The notes under the pieces are model-generated. The model saw nothing but the letters and a program-made list of their open reading frames with translations. It searched no databases and was not told the origin of the DNA. A stretch of 64,000 bases of DNA from the NCBI GenBank assembly GCA_945878555.1, contig CAMDWI010000013.1, positions 1 through 64,000 of the forward strand, written 5' to 3'. Numbering within the stretch: position 1 is the first letter of the stretch; each line of letters begins with the position of its first letter. This document shows, piece after piece, positions 56,496 through 64,000 of this stretch. The position numbers and the translations under genes were made by a program. Origin of the DNA: Klebsiella pneumoniae. GTDB lineage: Bacteria > Pseudomonadota > Gammaproteobacteria > Eutrophobiales > Eutrophobiaceae.

Positions 56496-58465
56496 GATGA
56501 CTCCGGGGAGAGTGGTCTATCCAACGGCAGTTCGATGATGAACCGCGTACCGGTATTACCGGACCCTGCGTGGGCGCTTACCCTGCCACCATGCGCAGTG
56601 ATCATACCGCGACAGATGGCGAGGCCCATTCCAGTATTCTGGTTTTTGTGATCACCATCAGCAACAGCGTAAAACATATCAAAAATCTTTTCCCGCAATG
56701 ATTCAGGTATCCCCGGACCCTGGTCTTCAATATTGATCAGGCAACTGTTGATCTGCTGCTCCACCCATATGCTTATCTTTTTACCGGGTGGTGTAAACTT
56801 GGCAGCATTTTCCAGGATATTATACACCGCCTGCTCTATCAGGACTGCCTGTGCGTACAATAATGGAGCAGGCTCATCATTGTGATACTCGGTGAGTATG
56901 TTCGGGAAATAGCGTTTCAGTCTGGCCAGAGCCGCACCAATAATATCATCGACGGATACCCAGTCGCGACTGATCTGCAAGGTACCATGACCCAACCTGG
57001 TCATATCAAGCAGGTTCTGTATATAACTTTCAAGCCGACGGCTTTCCTGCAGGATTGTCTCAGACAATTCCTGGCGATCTGCCGACTCCAGCTGGATATC
57101 ACGTATATTCAGCGTTTCTGCCGCACCAATCATCGCAGCAAGTGGAGACTTCAGATCATGCGATACAGAGGATAACAAGGCGGAACGGAGTTGCTCTACC
57201 TCGGTCTTCAAATGGGCAGATTCAAGTTTTGCGGTCAACTGGATACGTTGCCAGGCATCTGCGGCCTGTTGCAACATGGCCGCTACCAGATCACGGTCAT
57301 ACGGTTTAAGGCTGGTAGCATCATCTCCGAACCGGATCGCCGCAATTACGATGGCTTTATCTTCGCTAATTACCGGGAAAAATGACCACGCAGAAGTGTC
57401 GAATGTATCTGTAAATCTGCCCGAAACTTCCGCATGCAATTTTGACCATTGTATTGCACGCCAGTCTAAGGGATTAAACTGGACTTGCGACTCCGGGTAG
57501 AGATTCTGGTCCCGCGCCCCCTCAAATGAAACAACAGTTACCTCAGTCTGCAGAACACGACCAAGTTCTCCTGCGAGTATCAGCCATACAGAATGCTCAG
57601 CATCTGCAACAGTGAGTCTCTGTCCCAACGCGCGCAATGCGTCCGTATAACGGTTTGATTCATTTAGCGATATAAACTGGCTTCGAAGATGCGAGGCAGC
57701 AGAACCACACAGCAGAGCAATCACGACAAGAAATACCATCGCTGCTATATCATCCTGCTGGTTAGGAAAGAAGCCAAATATAGGTTGGGCCAGAAAAAAG
57801 TCAAAACTCAGGAATGCCAGTGCAACCGTTGTCATAGCTGGACCTGCACCATGTCTCAGACCGACGATGATTACCGCCAGCACATAAATCAGCACCAGAT
57901 TTCCACTGCTGAGCCACTGAGCCAGCAAAATGGCAAAACCAGTCGCAATGATGGCTGAAAATATCGCATACATATGGTCCAACAAACTTCCAGAAAAATA
58001 ATGGCGGACTATAGCTTGTGCATGCTGAATCTTCCGCACGGTTTTTGGTGGTGTACAGACAATCACCTCAGGCATAAGACCGGAGTCGATCAGTTTTTGA
58101 TAAAGACGTTTGCGCCATGAATATATAAAGCCTCCACCCCCTGAACCAAGTAACACGATATTAAAATCATGTATATTGATATAGTGAATCACACCGGGCA
58201 AAACATCTACACTCCGCAACACCTCAACACGTGCCCCGAATCCCATTGCAAGGGATAATGAGGACTGTAGCCTGGTCTTCTCTTCCCGCATTATCGGCTG
58301 ACCTGTGTCGACCCATAATACGACCCATTCAACCCTGCGACTCTCCGCAATCTGTTTGCCCCGACGTACAAGATATTCATGATCATTCTGGATTGATATC
58401 AATACCAGTAATTTTTCCCTGGATATGTCATTTGCCACATTCTGGCTGATGCTCTTGTCATTCAT
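56492..58465 (-). CDS. KdpD-like sensor kinase lacking the N-terminal KdpD domain
   Basis: 657 residues against roughly 890 for full KdpD. It begins with a Usp-like domain (about 20-140; ends DFNIVLLGSGGGGFIYSW), then the DUF4118 block of four membrane helices (about 170-260), a GAF-like part, and the kinase core: LLSSVSHDLKSPLAAMIGAAE with the phospho-His, EQAVYNILENAAKFTPPG, DQGPGIPESL and GMGLAICRGMI. The missing piece is the cytoplasmic KdpD sensor with its Walker-like region. Pairs with the regulator encoded 4 bp overlapping. It may sense carboxylate status or envelope state rather than K+. Confidence 0.88.
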   Translation of the reverse strand: MNDKSISQNVANDISREKLLVLISIQNDHEYLVRRGKQIAESRRVEWVVLWVDTGQPIMREEKTRLQSSLSLAMGFGARVEVLRSVDVLPGVIHYINIHDFNIVLLGSGGGGFIYSWRKRLYQKLIDSGLMPEVIVCTPPKTVRKIQHAQAIVRHYFSGSLLDHMYAIFSAIIATGFAILLAQWLSSGNLVLIYVLAVIIVGLRHGAGPAMTTVALAFLSFDFFLAQPIFGFFPNQQDDIAAMVFLVVIALLCGSAASHLRSQFISLNESNRYTDALRALGQRLTVADAEHSVWLILAGELGRVLQTEVTVVSFEGARDQNLYPESQVQFNPLDWRAIQWSKLHAEVSGRFTDTFDTSAWSFFPVISEDKAIVIAAIRFGDDATSLKPYDRDLVAAMLQQAADAWQRIQLTAKLESAHLKTEVEQLRSALLSSVSHDLKSPLAAMIGAAETLNIRDIQLESADRQELSETILQESRRLESYIQNLLDMTRLGHGTLQISRDWVSVDDIIGAALARLKRYFPNILTEYHNDEPAPLLYAQAVLIEQAVYNILENAAKFTPPGKKISIWVEQQINSCLINIEDQGPGIPESLREKIFDMFYAVADGDHKNQNTGMGLAICRGMITAHGGRVSAHAGSGNTGTRFIIELPLDRPLSPESS

Positions 58466-58692
58466 AGTCAGATTATTACACTTTCAAGTCTTGTCTATCC
58501 TGTGGTTTTTTTTAATTCGTCCAGCCTGTGACATTCTTGTAATCAACGAAGTTACTTAATCGCCTTATGCAGAATGCACCCTGTTGGAAATAACCATTTT
58601 TAACGACATGTACGCTGGTGGGCATATCTGGTATTCTTTCACAAAAGTCAGGGATCTTAATTACATCTGACCTGTCCACGCCGGAATTCATT

Positions 58693-59610
58693 ATGCAATA
58701 CAAGTTTTCAACCCAGGCCAGTCGTTACCTGCCGCTGTTGTCGATTATTGCTATTTTTCCGTTCTTTTTCACGCCTGGCCCGTCACCCGAAACATCCCGC
58801 CTATTTGGTGCCGTCTGGGATTGTGGTCACATCGTTTTTTTTGGTCTGCTCGTCTTTTTCCTTAACAGGAAAATCGCGCTCAGAGGGCCGATTACCGCAA
58901 TTTCACTGACTATAATTGTGTTGGTTGTCGGTGGTCTCATCGAATTGATCCAGCTAAAGATAGGAAGGGATGGTAACTGGCTGGACGTATATTATGATCT
59001 TGTGGGAACATGGATCGGACTGGTCTGGTGTCAGCCTGTGACCCGAGCTACACGCTATGCCCGTATAGCAATATTTACCCTGACATTACCGGCACTACTA
59101 AAAATCCTGCTACTTGCTTTACTAGACTTTCAATCATCACAGAACTTTCCGGTAATTGCAGATTTTGAGTCCCGTCTGGAATTATTTCAATATCATGGAA
59201 CACTTGAACGTTCAGCTCTGGTTCATTCCCGGGGAAATTACAGTCTGCAACTCACACTTCATGCGACCGAGTATTCTGGAATCAATATCAGTCGCTCTTT
59301 TGCTGACTGGAACCCGTATAAATATCTCAGGCTGGATATCCATGTTCCCGACAGCAAACAGCTGGACATTGTTATCCGGGTCAATGATATTTTACACGAC
59401 AAGGATGGCTGGAAGGATGATGACCGCTATAACTACAGGACACGCCTTCACCAGGGATGGAATTACCTGACTCTTTCGGTTGCTGAAATCCGCAAAGGAC
59501 CGGCGAGCCGGCTTATGGATTTACAGAAAATATCAGCCATTGGAATATTTACAGCAAAATTGCCTGCTGCAAGGATTATTTATCTGGACAATATAAGACT
59601 TGAGAAATAA
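58693..59610 (+). CDS. VanZ-family protein with C-terminal carbohydrate-binding-like domain
   Basis: About 305 residues from ATG 58693 (the frame is open from GTG 58618). The first half has four membrane spans with DCGHIVFFGLLVFFL and GGLIELIQLKIGRDGNWLDV, the VanZ pattern. After the last span (about residue 160) a beta-rich domain follows: ADFESRLELFQYHG, GNYSLQLTLHATEYSG, YKYLRLDIHVPDS, LHQGWNYLTLSV and ARIIYLDNIRLEK, which resembles CBM11/CIA30-type jelly rolls. It is presumably outside the membrane. PEP-CTERM genes follow convergently. Confidence 0.75.
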   Translation: MQYKFSTQASRYLPLLSIIAIFPFFFTPGPSPETSRLFGAVWDCGHIVFFGLLVFFLNRKIALRGPITAISLTIIVLVVGGLIELIQLKIGRDGNWLDVYYDLVGTWIGLVWCQPVTRATRYARIAIFTLTLPALLKILLLALLDFQSSQNFPVIADFESRLELFQYHGTLERSALVHSRGNYSLQLTLHATEYSGINISRSFADWNPYKYLRLDIHVPDSKQLDIVIRVNDILHDKDGWKDDDRYNYRTRLHQGWNYLTLSVAEIRKGPASRLMDLQKISAIGIFTAKLPAARIIYLDNIRLEK

Positions 59611-59613
59611 AAA

Positions 59614-59638
59614 GGGGATGCACAATTTATGCATCCCC
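59614..59638 (-). terminator. Intrinsic terminator between VanZ and PEP-CTERM genes
   Basis: GGGGATGCA and TGCATCCCC form a 9-bp perfect stem with a 7-nt loop. On the minus strand it is followed by CTTTTTATTTC, so it mainly ends the PEP-CTERM transcript; it may also act on the convergent VanZ gene. Confidence 0.8.
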
Positions 59639-59664
59639 TGTATTCATAAACTACCAGGTTGCTG

Positions 59665-60423
59665 TTAGCGGGCAGTCGATAATAAACGGCGCCCTGTAGT
59701 AAAGGTCACGATTATCAGCATACCCAAGCCAAGCAACATCAGAGTGCCCGGTTCCGGCACCTCACGAATTTCGCTTGAGGCAGCGTCGTGTGAGAATGGG
59801 GCAAAATCGTTTACATCAATATCACTAACAGTACGAACCCTGGTATTGTACAGATCAAAATGCAGACCAAAACCGTCAGCCAGGTTTGATAGATCCACAG
59901 CAAACAACTTGTAGTACAGTGCAGAACCCGGGTTCAGAGTCGGGTCGCTACCAGTGACATCCTGGGTGTTTACAGCGGCGGATGTCTGACCGGCTACAAA
60001 ATTGAACTCAAACTCCGCATACAAAGTAGGGAAAACGCTATGGGAAGATAAATCCTTCGGATCTTTGGGTTGCAAAAATGCGGTATTCTCAATCGGTGGA
60101 TAACCGTATACCACATCATTCATGTCATAGGTAACCCCACCAAAAACAAACGACCCAAAATCGACCAGTGTCGGCCCTGACTGTGGGGTAATGGCTATCG
60201 ATATATAATAATCAGATGCGAGATTAATACTGCCATCAAGACCATAGGCTACCAGTGTGAAATCATCAGATGTGGTGACAATTGTCTCCTCTGTCCCACC
60301 TACATATACACCGTCGATTATGTCCAGCTGCAAGCTTGGAAGTGCACTGGCGGTGTATGTAGATAAAAGCAGTAATAAACTGCCTCCCAGCACGACCAGA
60401 TTTTTTACCAGATTGTTTTGCAT
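59665..60423 (-). CDS. PEP-CTERM sorting domain-containing protein 1
   Basis: 252 residues. A signal peptide (NLVVLGGSLLLLLSTYTASA) is followed by a beta-rich extracellular body, then the C-terminal sorting signal VPEPGTLMLLGLGMLII with a closing basic GRR segment. Exosortase cleaves this tail and the protein is passed to the cell surface or EPS matrix. No exosortase gene is in the window. A GG-N10-GC promoter precedes it by 71 bp. The body has no motif I can name. Confidence 0.9.
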   Translation of the reverse strand: MQNNLVKNLVVLGGSLLLLLSTYTASALPSLQLDIIDGVYVGGTEETIVTTSDDFTLVAYGLDGSINLASDYYISIAITPQSGPTLVDFGSFVFGGVTYDMNDVVYGYPPIENTAFLQPKDPKDLSSHSVFPTLYAEFEFNFVAGQTSAAVNTQDVTGSDPTLNPGSALYYKLFAVDLSNLADGFGLHFDLYNTRVRTVSDIDVNDFAPFSHDAASSEIREVPEPGTLMLLGLGMLIIVTFTTGRRLLSTAR

Positions 60424-60493
60424 TATATTACCTGTTTATGTTTATCTAATTTTCTACATTAATGTTGTTATGGTGTATCTCTACAAAATAAAA

Positions 60494-60509
60494 TGCAATT
60501 ACCATGCCA
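60494..60509 (-). promoter_or_regulatory. Sigma-54 promoter of PEP-CTERM gene 1
   Basis: Minus-strand TGGCATGGTAATTGCA is close to the RpoN consensus TGGCACG-N4-TTGCA, with exact GG-N10-GC spacing, 71 bp ahead of the ATG. Confidence 0.78.
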
Positions 60510-60880
60510 TAATATTTTACTTTTAAAAATCAACAACCTTGGGCTATAACTACATCGAAATTCAGATAAATTGTAACCTCCATCGACAGCTGAAATCACT
60601 TCTCCACTGTCGCATCCATAAATAATTCTATATTTTACAGATAGTTGCGCTGTCTATCCGTAAATAAAAAGTAGTCGCCTGCCTTGTAAGCTTCATCGAC
60701 AATTCGTCGCAAGGGGTTCAGTTACGGTAGAAAGGTGGAAATTATCCCTTTCCTTTAATTCAGGACTCGACTCTATTCTGGAACTGACCCGGTGATGCAT
60801 GCCCCGGGATATAACCACAGAAAGAAGCCCACCTGTATCATCGGGAGTAGTATTCAAAAAATACTCATCTCCAGATAAAA

Positions 60881-60906
60881 AAAGCCCCGGTTTTATCCGG
60901 GGCTTT
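60881..60906 (-). terminator. Intrinsic terminator of PEP-CTERM gene 2
   Basis: AAAGCCCCGG and CCGGGGCTTT form a 10-bp perfect stem with a 6-nt loop; on the minus strand a run of T residues follows. It lies 40 bp after the stop of the gene. Confidence 0.92.
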
Positions 60907-60945
60907 CCAATTGAGGACTCTAGCTATTTGACTATCAGGTAATAC

Positions 60946-61656
60946 TTATACCTGTGTCTGCGTGCGGCGTCTTGTGCTGAATGCAACCAGACCTACACCA
61001 ACCAGGAATAATACAACCATACCTGGCTCCGGAGTCTGAATGACCAGGCTGGAGATGTAAAGCTGGGTGTCCGAGAGGTCGGCGCAAAGGGCACTGGTAC
61101 AACCGTTAAAGCCGAAGGTGTCATCCGTAATAAAGTCAAATGTGCTGCCGACAAGTGATGTTGTGAAGATATGTGTCAGGGAATACTCAGCCCATGCACC
61201 ACCGTCTATACGAATCTGAAAATCCTGGTCTGCGGCAAAATCTGTACGGTGTACAAAATTCCTGAACACGATTTCATTGATGGTTACAACCTGACCCCAG
61301 GACAGCGTCAGCATCTCTCCACCTGGCACGCCGTCACCAAGATTATCATCAGCTGAATCAAGACACTCTGAGCCTTCACCAGCCTCAAGTACTTGGCATA
61401 CACCCATACCACCAGGCCGGTTATCTACATCCAGGTCATCCAGATAGGCGTAATAACTGGTCGTGCCAGCGACATTGCCACCTGTGACCGTAACCACGGT
61501 AGCGCCAGCGCTGTCACCGTCAGACATATAAGATGAATACCCGCCTTCATTGCCAGCCGCTTCAGCTACAAAATCATATTCAACTACAGCTGCGCCTGCT
61601 GTAGTCATATACAGCATCGCGATAGCGCTTATCAGTTTTGATGATAATTTGTTCAT
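60946..61656 (-). CDS. PEP-CTERM sorting domain-containing protein 2
   Basis: 236 residues. A signal peptide (LISAIAMLYMTTAGAA) is followed by a secreted body with two Cys pairs (VCQVLEAGEGSEC and GCTSALC) and an Asp/Gly-rich segment, consistent with disulfides and metal binding. The C-terminus is TPEPGMVVLFLVGVGLVAF then STRRRTQ, the exosortase signal. Promoter of GG-N10-GC type 51 bp upstream. It shares no clear sequence with the first PEP-CTERM protein beyond the sorting tail. Confidence 0.9.
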   Translation of the reverse strand: MNKLSSKLISAIAMLYMTTAGAAVVEYDFVAEAAGNEGGYSSYMSDGDSAGATVVTVTGGNVAGTTSYYAYLDDLDVDNRPGGMGVCQVLEAGEGSECLDSADDNLGDGVPGGEMLTLSWGQVVTINEIVFRNFVHRTDFAADQDFQIRIDGGAWAEYSLTHIFTTSLVGSTFDFITDDTFGFNGCTSALCADLSDTQLYISSLVIQTPEPGMVVLFLVGVGLVAFSTRRRTQTQV

Positions 61657-61706
61657 TACTAGTTCCTCGTTTTAATTACTGACTTATGATTACTTAGCTA
61701 TACAAG

Positions 61707-61722
61707 AGCAATAAGCGTACCA
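61707..61722 (-). promoter_or_regulatory. Sigma-54 promoter of PEP-CTERM gene 2
   Basis: Minus-strand TGGTACGCTTATTGCT matches TGGCACG-N4-TTGCT with one change in the -24 box and exact GG-N10-GC spacing, ending 51 bp before the ATG. The remaining gap to 61945 is AT-rich and shows no gene. Confidence 0.72.
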
Positions 61723-61945
61723 ACTTTATATATATATTAAATATCAACTAGTTATGCGAATTTAACCTTGTGTGGAAATTGATTTTTGTAAATTATTCCG
61801 ACACAGAAACACATGTAAAATTGTACAAATAATTTCAATGAAAAAAATAATACATATAAAACAACAAGATATGTCGAGTTGACTCATTTTCACCTGCATC
61901 TGACGTATAAGTAAACTATTTCGACATGGAAACCTTAGATACGCA

Positions 61946-63136
61946 TCAGAAACTACGAAATACCTTCCTGATTTTTGCACGTGAATCTGCATTTAAGGTA
62001 CAGGTATATTTCTTGGATAACAGTATCCCGTTTGCGTTCAGATGCTCCGTGACAGGCAAAACCGGATATGACGCCTGATCATATGCAGGTATATGACTAC
62101 TGCGTGCTTTCATGACCCTGCATTCGGGGTTTGTATAAATATGCAGCTTATGGTGAGTTGCGTAAGGCCATGAATAGGCAGTAATTCCTGCCTTTTTTAA
62201 CGCATCCAGCACCTTTACCACGGCGTTTTCACCTTTGTTAATACTGATGGGATATCCTGAAAACAGCCCGCCTTTAACCGAACCTGGATAACATCCGGAA
62301 ATGGATATCCCGTCTATCCCCGATAGTTCTGCATCCAGAATTTCGGTATTTTTCCTGAACAATGCATTCTTCTGATTTATAAAATCAAAATCTGCGGCAG
62401 CAATTATCGCGCTGATCGGAGCCATTCTTCTTTTATAGCCGATTCCCGTCCAGCGGAAATCCTCACAATCGAGTTCGCCAAACAAGTTTGCATGCCGATC
62501 AAAATGACCCCACATGGACATTTTTATCCAGGATTTTCTGTCGTTTGTAACGACTATCCCACCTTCTCCCCCGGCAATTGCCTTGTCGCCCTGCAGACTG
62601 AATACACCAAAGTCACCCATTGAGCCGCAGATCTTGCCCTGATAAACCGCACCGTGCGCATGTGAGGTATCTTCGATAATCACGATATTTCTGCCGGCTG
62701 TGAGCGCTTTTAGTCCCTCCATATTTGCCGGCGTCCCAAACAGATGCACGACGATGATCGCCCGGGTCCGATCCGTAATTTTCCTGCTGACATCACTCAC
62801 ATCAATGGTAAAACTTGCCGGATCGATATCTGCAAAAACCGGCCGTGCCCCCGCATTTACTATCGGATCAATAGATGAATGAAATGTACATGAAGGTACG
62901 ATAACTTCATCGTTTACACCGATATCAGCAGCATAAAGTGCCGCTTCAATGCCGGAGGTTCCGTTGCAAAAGGAAATAGCATGTTTCGTCCCGGTAAATG
63001 TAGCAAATCTATTTTCAAGACTGGTAACAGATTCCGGATATCGTGAAATCCGGTTTTGCAATATGGCTTTACTGGCTCCGTATACCTGCTTTAACCGAAT
63101 CCTGGACATTATAGATATGTAGGGTAACAGACTCAT
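61946..63136 (-). CDS. DegT/DnrJ/EryC1/StrS family aminotransferase
   Basis: 396-residue PLP enzyme of the sugar aminotransferase family. The cofactor lysine lies in GVFSLQGDKAIAGGEGG, preceded by IIEDTSHAHGA with the Asp that contacts the pyridine ring; FCNGTSGIEAALYAADI forms the phosphate-binding start. It would transaminate a keto-sugar nucleotide used in a surface polysaccharide. Its ATG overlaps the stop of the GMC oxidoreductase gene by 4 bp, so the two are translationally coupled. Confidence 0.88.
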   Translation of the reverse strand: MSLLPYISIMSRIRLKQVYGASKAILQNRISRYPESVTSLENRFATFTGTKHAISFCNGTSGIEAALYAADIGVNDEVIVPSCTFHSSIDPIVNAGARPVFADIDPASFTIDVSDVSRKITDRTRAIIVVHLFGTPANMEGLKALTAGRNIVIIEDTSHAHGAVYQGKICGSMGDFGVFSLQGDKAIAGGEGGIVVTNDRKSWIKMSMWGHFDRHANLFGELDCEDFRWTGIGYKRRMAPISAIIAAADFDFINQKNALFRKNTEILDAELSGIDGISISGCYPGSVKGGLFSGYPISINKGENAVVKVLDALKKAGITAYSWPYATHHKLHIYTNPECRVMKARSSHIPAYDQASYPVLPVTEHLNANGILLSKKYTCTLNADSRAKIRKVFRSF

Positions 63137-64000
63137 GTTTGCATTTTGTCCTTGAGATGAGATGCAAGCCTCATTGCAATTGCAACGATGCTTAATGTCG
63201 GGTTGATATGGCCACCGGTCGGAAAGACCGAACTACTTGCAATGTAGAGATTGTCTACCCCGTGAACCATGCAGTTTTTATTTACCACGCCGGACTTTGG
63301 ATCATTACTCATCCGGGTAGTGCCTATATGATGCGAAGAATCTGTAAGTCCATCCCATGGCAGGGAAGGATCAGCAAATCTGCCTTCCAGCCTGCCCAGA
63401 TTATTTCTGACCAGTATGTCATTAAAAACCCGGTGGTAGCGTATCATATTCTCCTTTTCCTCGGATGACACAACCAGCCTGACATCAAGCTTGTTGAGTC
63501 CCAGCATGTCCCTGTCCATGGAAAGTGATACCCTGCTCTCGCGATTCGGTATCTGCTCAAAATGGCTTACCACACCAAGGGTGTCAAACCGAAGCGGCAT
63601 ATTGAAAATAATCCGTTCAAACGCATCGGAATACTGGAGAAGACTGGACGACAGTTTGGCCAAACGATGGATGGTATCCTTCGAAAAATTGAATTTTTTG
63701 ATGAATGCATCAGAGTGCGAAATCGCTTCCCTGAAACTTTGTGGATAAATAGGCTGGATATAATGATTCAGCAAACGGTGTTCCTTTTGCAGTTGCGGTG
63801 ACAGTCTCATGCTGACACGCATGTAACCTTTATGACTGATTCTGCGCTTCCATATCATAATCGGTGACAACAGCGACTTGTCACGCGGTATTATCTCCCC
63901 GAAAATTATCTTGGGGTGTTCATTATAATACCGCCCTACATTGTCATAATAATTCCCGAGGCCGGTCGCCTGGGTCCTGTTCGACAGGAGTAATAAACGT
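63133..64000 (-). CDS. GMC-family FAD oxidoreductase, C-terminal part (partial)
   Basis: The frame is open to the right edge (289 codons seen; the N-terminal FAD-binding Rossmann part lies outside the window). The C-terminal GMC domain shows SSHHIGTTRMSNDPKSGVV, VHGVDNLYIASSSVFPTGG and HINPTLSIVAIAMRLASHL, with the two catalytic-type His/Asn positions. The near-edge part reads LLLLSNRTQATGLGNYYD. It would oxidise an alcohol or sugar group. Coupling to the DegT gene suggests that it makes the keto group which the aminotransferase then uses; this is inference. Confidence 0.85.
   Translation of the reverse strand, partial: RLLLLSNRTQATGLGNYYDNVGRYYNEHPKIIFGEIIPRDKSLLSPIMIWKRRISHKGYMRVSMRLSPQLQKEHRLLNHYIQPIYPQSFREAISHSDAFIKKFNFSKDTIHRLAKLSSSLLQYSDAFERIIFNMPLRFDTLGVVSHFEQIPNRESRVSLSMDRDMLGLNKLDVRLVVSSEEKENMIRYHRVFNDILVRNNLGRLEGRFADPSLPWDGLTDSSHHIGTTRMSNDPKSGVVNKNCMVHGVDNLYIASSSVFPTGGHINPTLSIVAIAMRLASHLKDKMQT

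Larger units (their letters stand above)
60424..60945. other. 522-bp intergenic region between the two PEP-CTERM genes
   Basis: AT-rich, no convincing gene. It holds the sigma-54 promoter of the left gene (60494-60509) and the terminator of the right gene (60881-60906). On the minus strand 60635-60721 is a 28-codon stretch with protein-like composition (RRIVDEAYKAGDYFLFTDRQ) directly preceded and followed by stops; it may be a gene relic or chance. Confidence 0.5.

Overview
The window reads as an ordinary chromosomal stretch of a gammaproteobacterium of moderate GC. The evidence is a two-subunit glycyl-tRNA synthetase (glyQ/glyS), the rpsU-yqeY-dnaG-rpoD macromolecular-synthesis block followed by a CAT-anticodon tRNA, glnA with ntrB-ntrC, lptM-lysA, tesA facing an ybbA-ybbP ABC pair, a magnesium-type HemB, and PEP-CTERM proteins of the exosortase kind found in environmental exopolysaccharide producers. 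The genus cannot be read from the sequence. No prophage, integrase, full insertion sequence, CRISPR array or rRNA was seen.

Layout. 1-4783: the tail of a dehydrogenase-like gene, then a four-gene GldA/GldF/GldG/DUF4340 ABC exporter operon. 4988-11094: glyQ, a 94-bp palindromic repeat, glyS, plsC, hisC, hemB. 11109-20276 (mostly minus strand): a dienelactone hydrolase, an EAL-CBS-GGDEF protein, ntrC, ntrB, a DUF4124 protein, glnA with a textbook sigma-54/NtrC control region, lysA and the 36-residue lipoprotein gene lptM. 20565-24999: trxA, rho, then a bacteriophytochrome-diguanylate cyclase with its own heme oxygenase. 25011-27561: an EAL-domain relic, groL-groS under a perfect CIRCE operator, and a small two-cysteine protein. 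27596-42385: two copies of a structured inverted-repeat element bracket NUDIX, tesA, ybbA-ybbP, hemH, slt, an NDUFA9-like epimerase, cca, a transporter, uppP, a MidA-like methyltransferase and a pteridine reductase. 42443-50391: a lipoprotein, folK-folB, plsY, tsaD, rpsU, yqeY, dnaG, rpoD and a tRNA. 50469-64000 is the accessory end: a DUF2723 membrane protein, a tripartite tricarboxylate transporter with fused TctA-TctB and separate TctC, a KdpD/KdpE-like two-component pair, a VanZ protein with a carbohydrate-binding-like tail, two PEP-CTERM proteins, a DegT-type aminotransferase and a partial GMC oxidoreductase.

How parts work together. NtrB/NtrC and the two NtrC boxes plus the -24/-12 promoter upstream of glnA form a complete nitrogen-control circuit, with a further NtrC box over the 5' end of ntrB that suggests autoregulation. 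Two proteins make or degrade cyclic di-GMP; one is tied to red light through BphO-made biliverdin. At the right end, both PEP-CTERM genes carry their own GG-N10-GC sigma-54 promoters, which fits control by a PrsK/PrsR-type system encoded elsewhere. The VanZ, DegT and GMC genes suggest entry into a surface-polysaccharide locus. The most unusual items are the truncated KdpDE pair placed beside a TTT transporter with an 11-bp-spaced direct repeat upstream of tctC, the TctA-TctB fusion, the VanZ/PEP-CTERM/sigma-54 block, and the covarying inverted-repeat element. I did not find a wholly new system that the sequence alone can prove.
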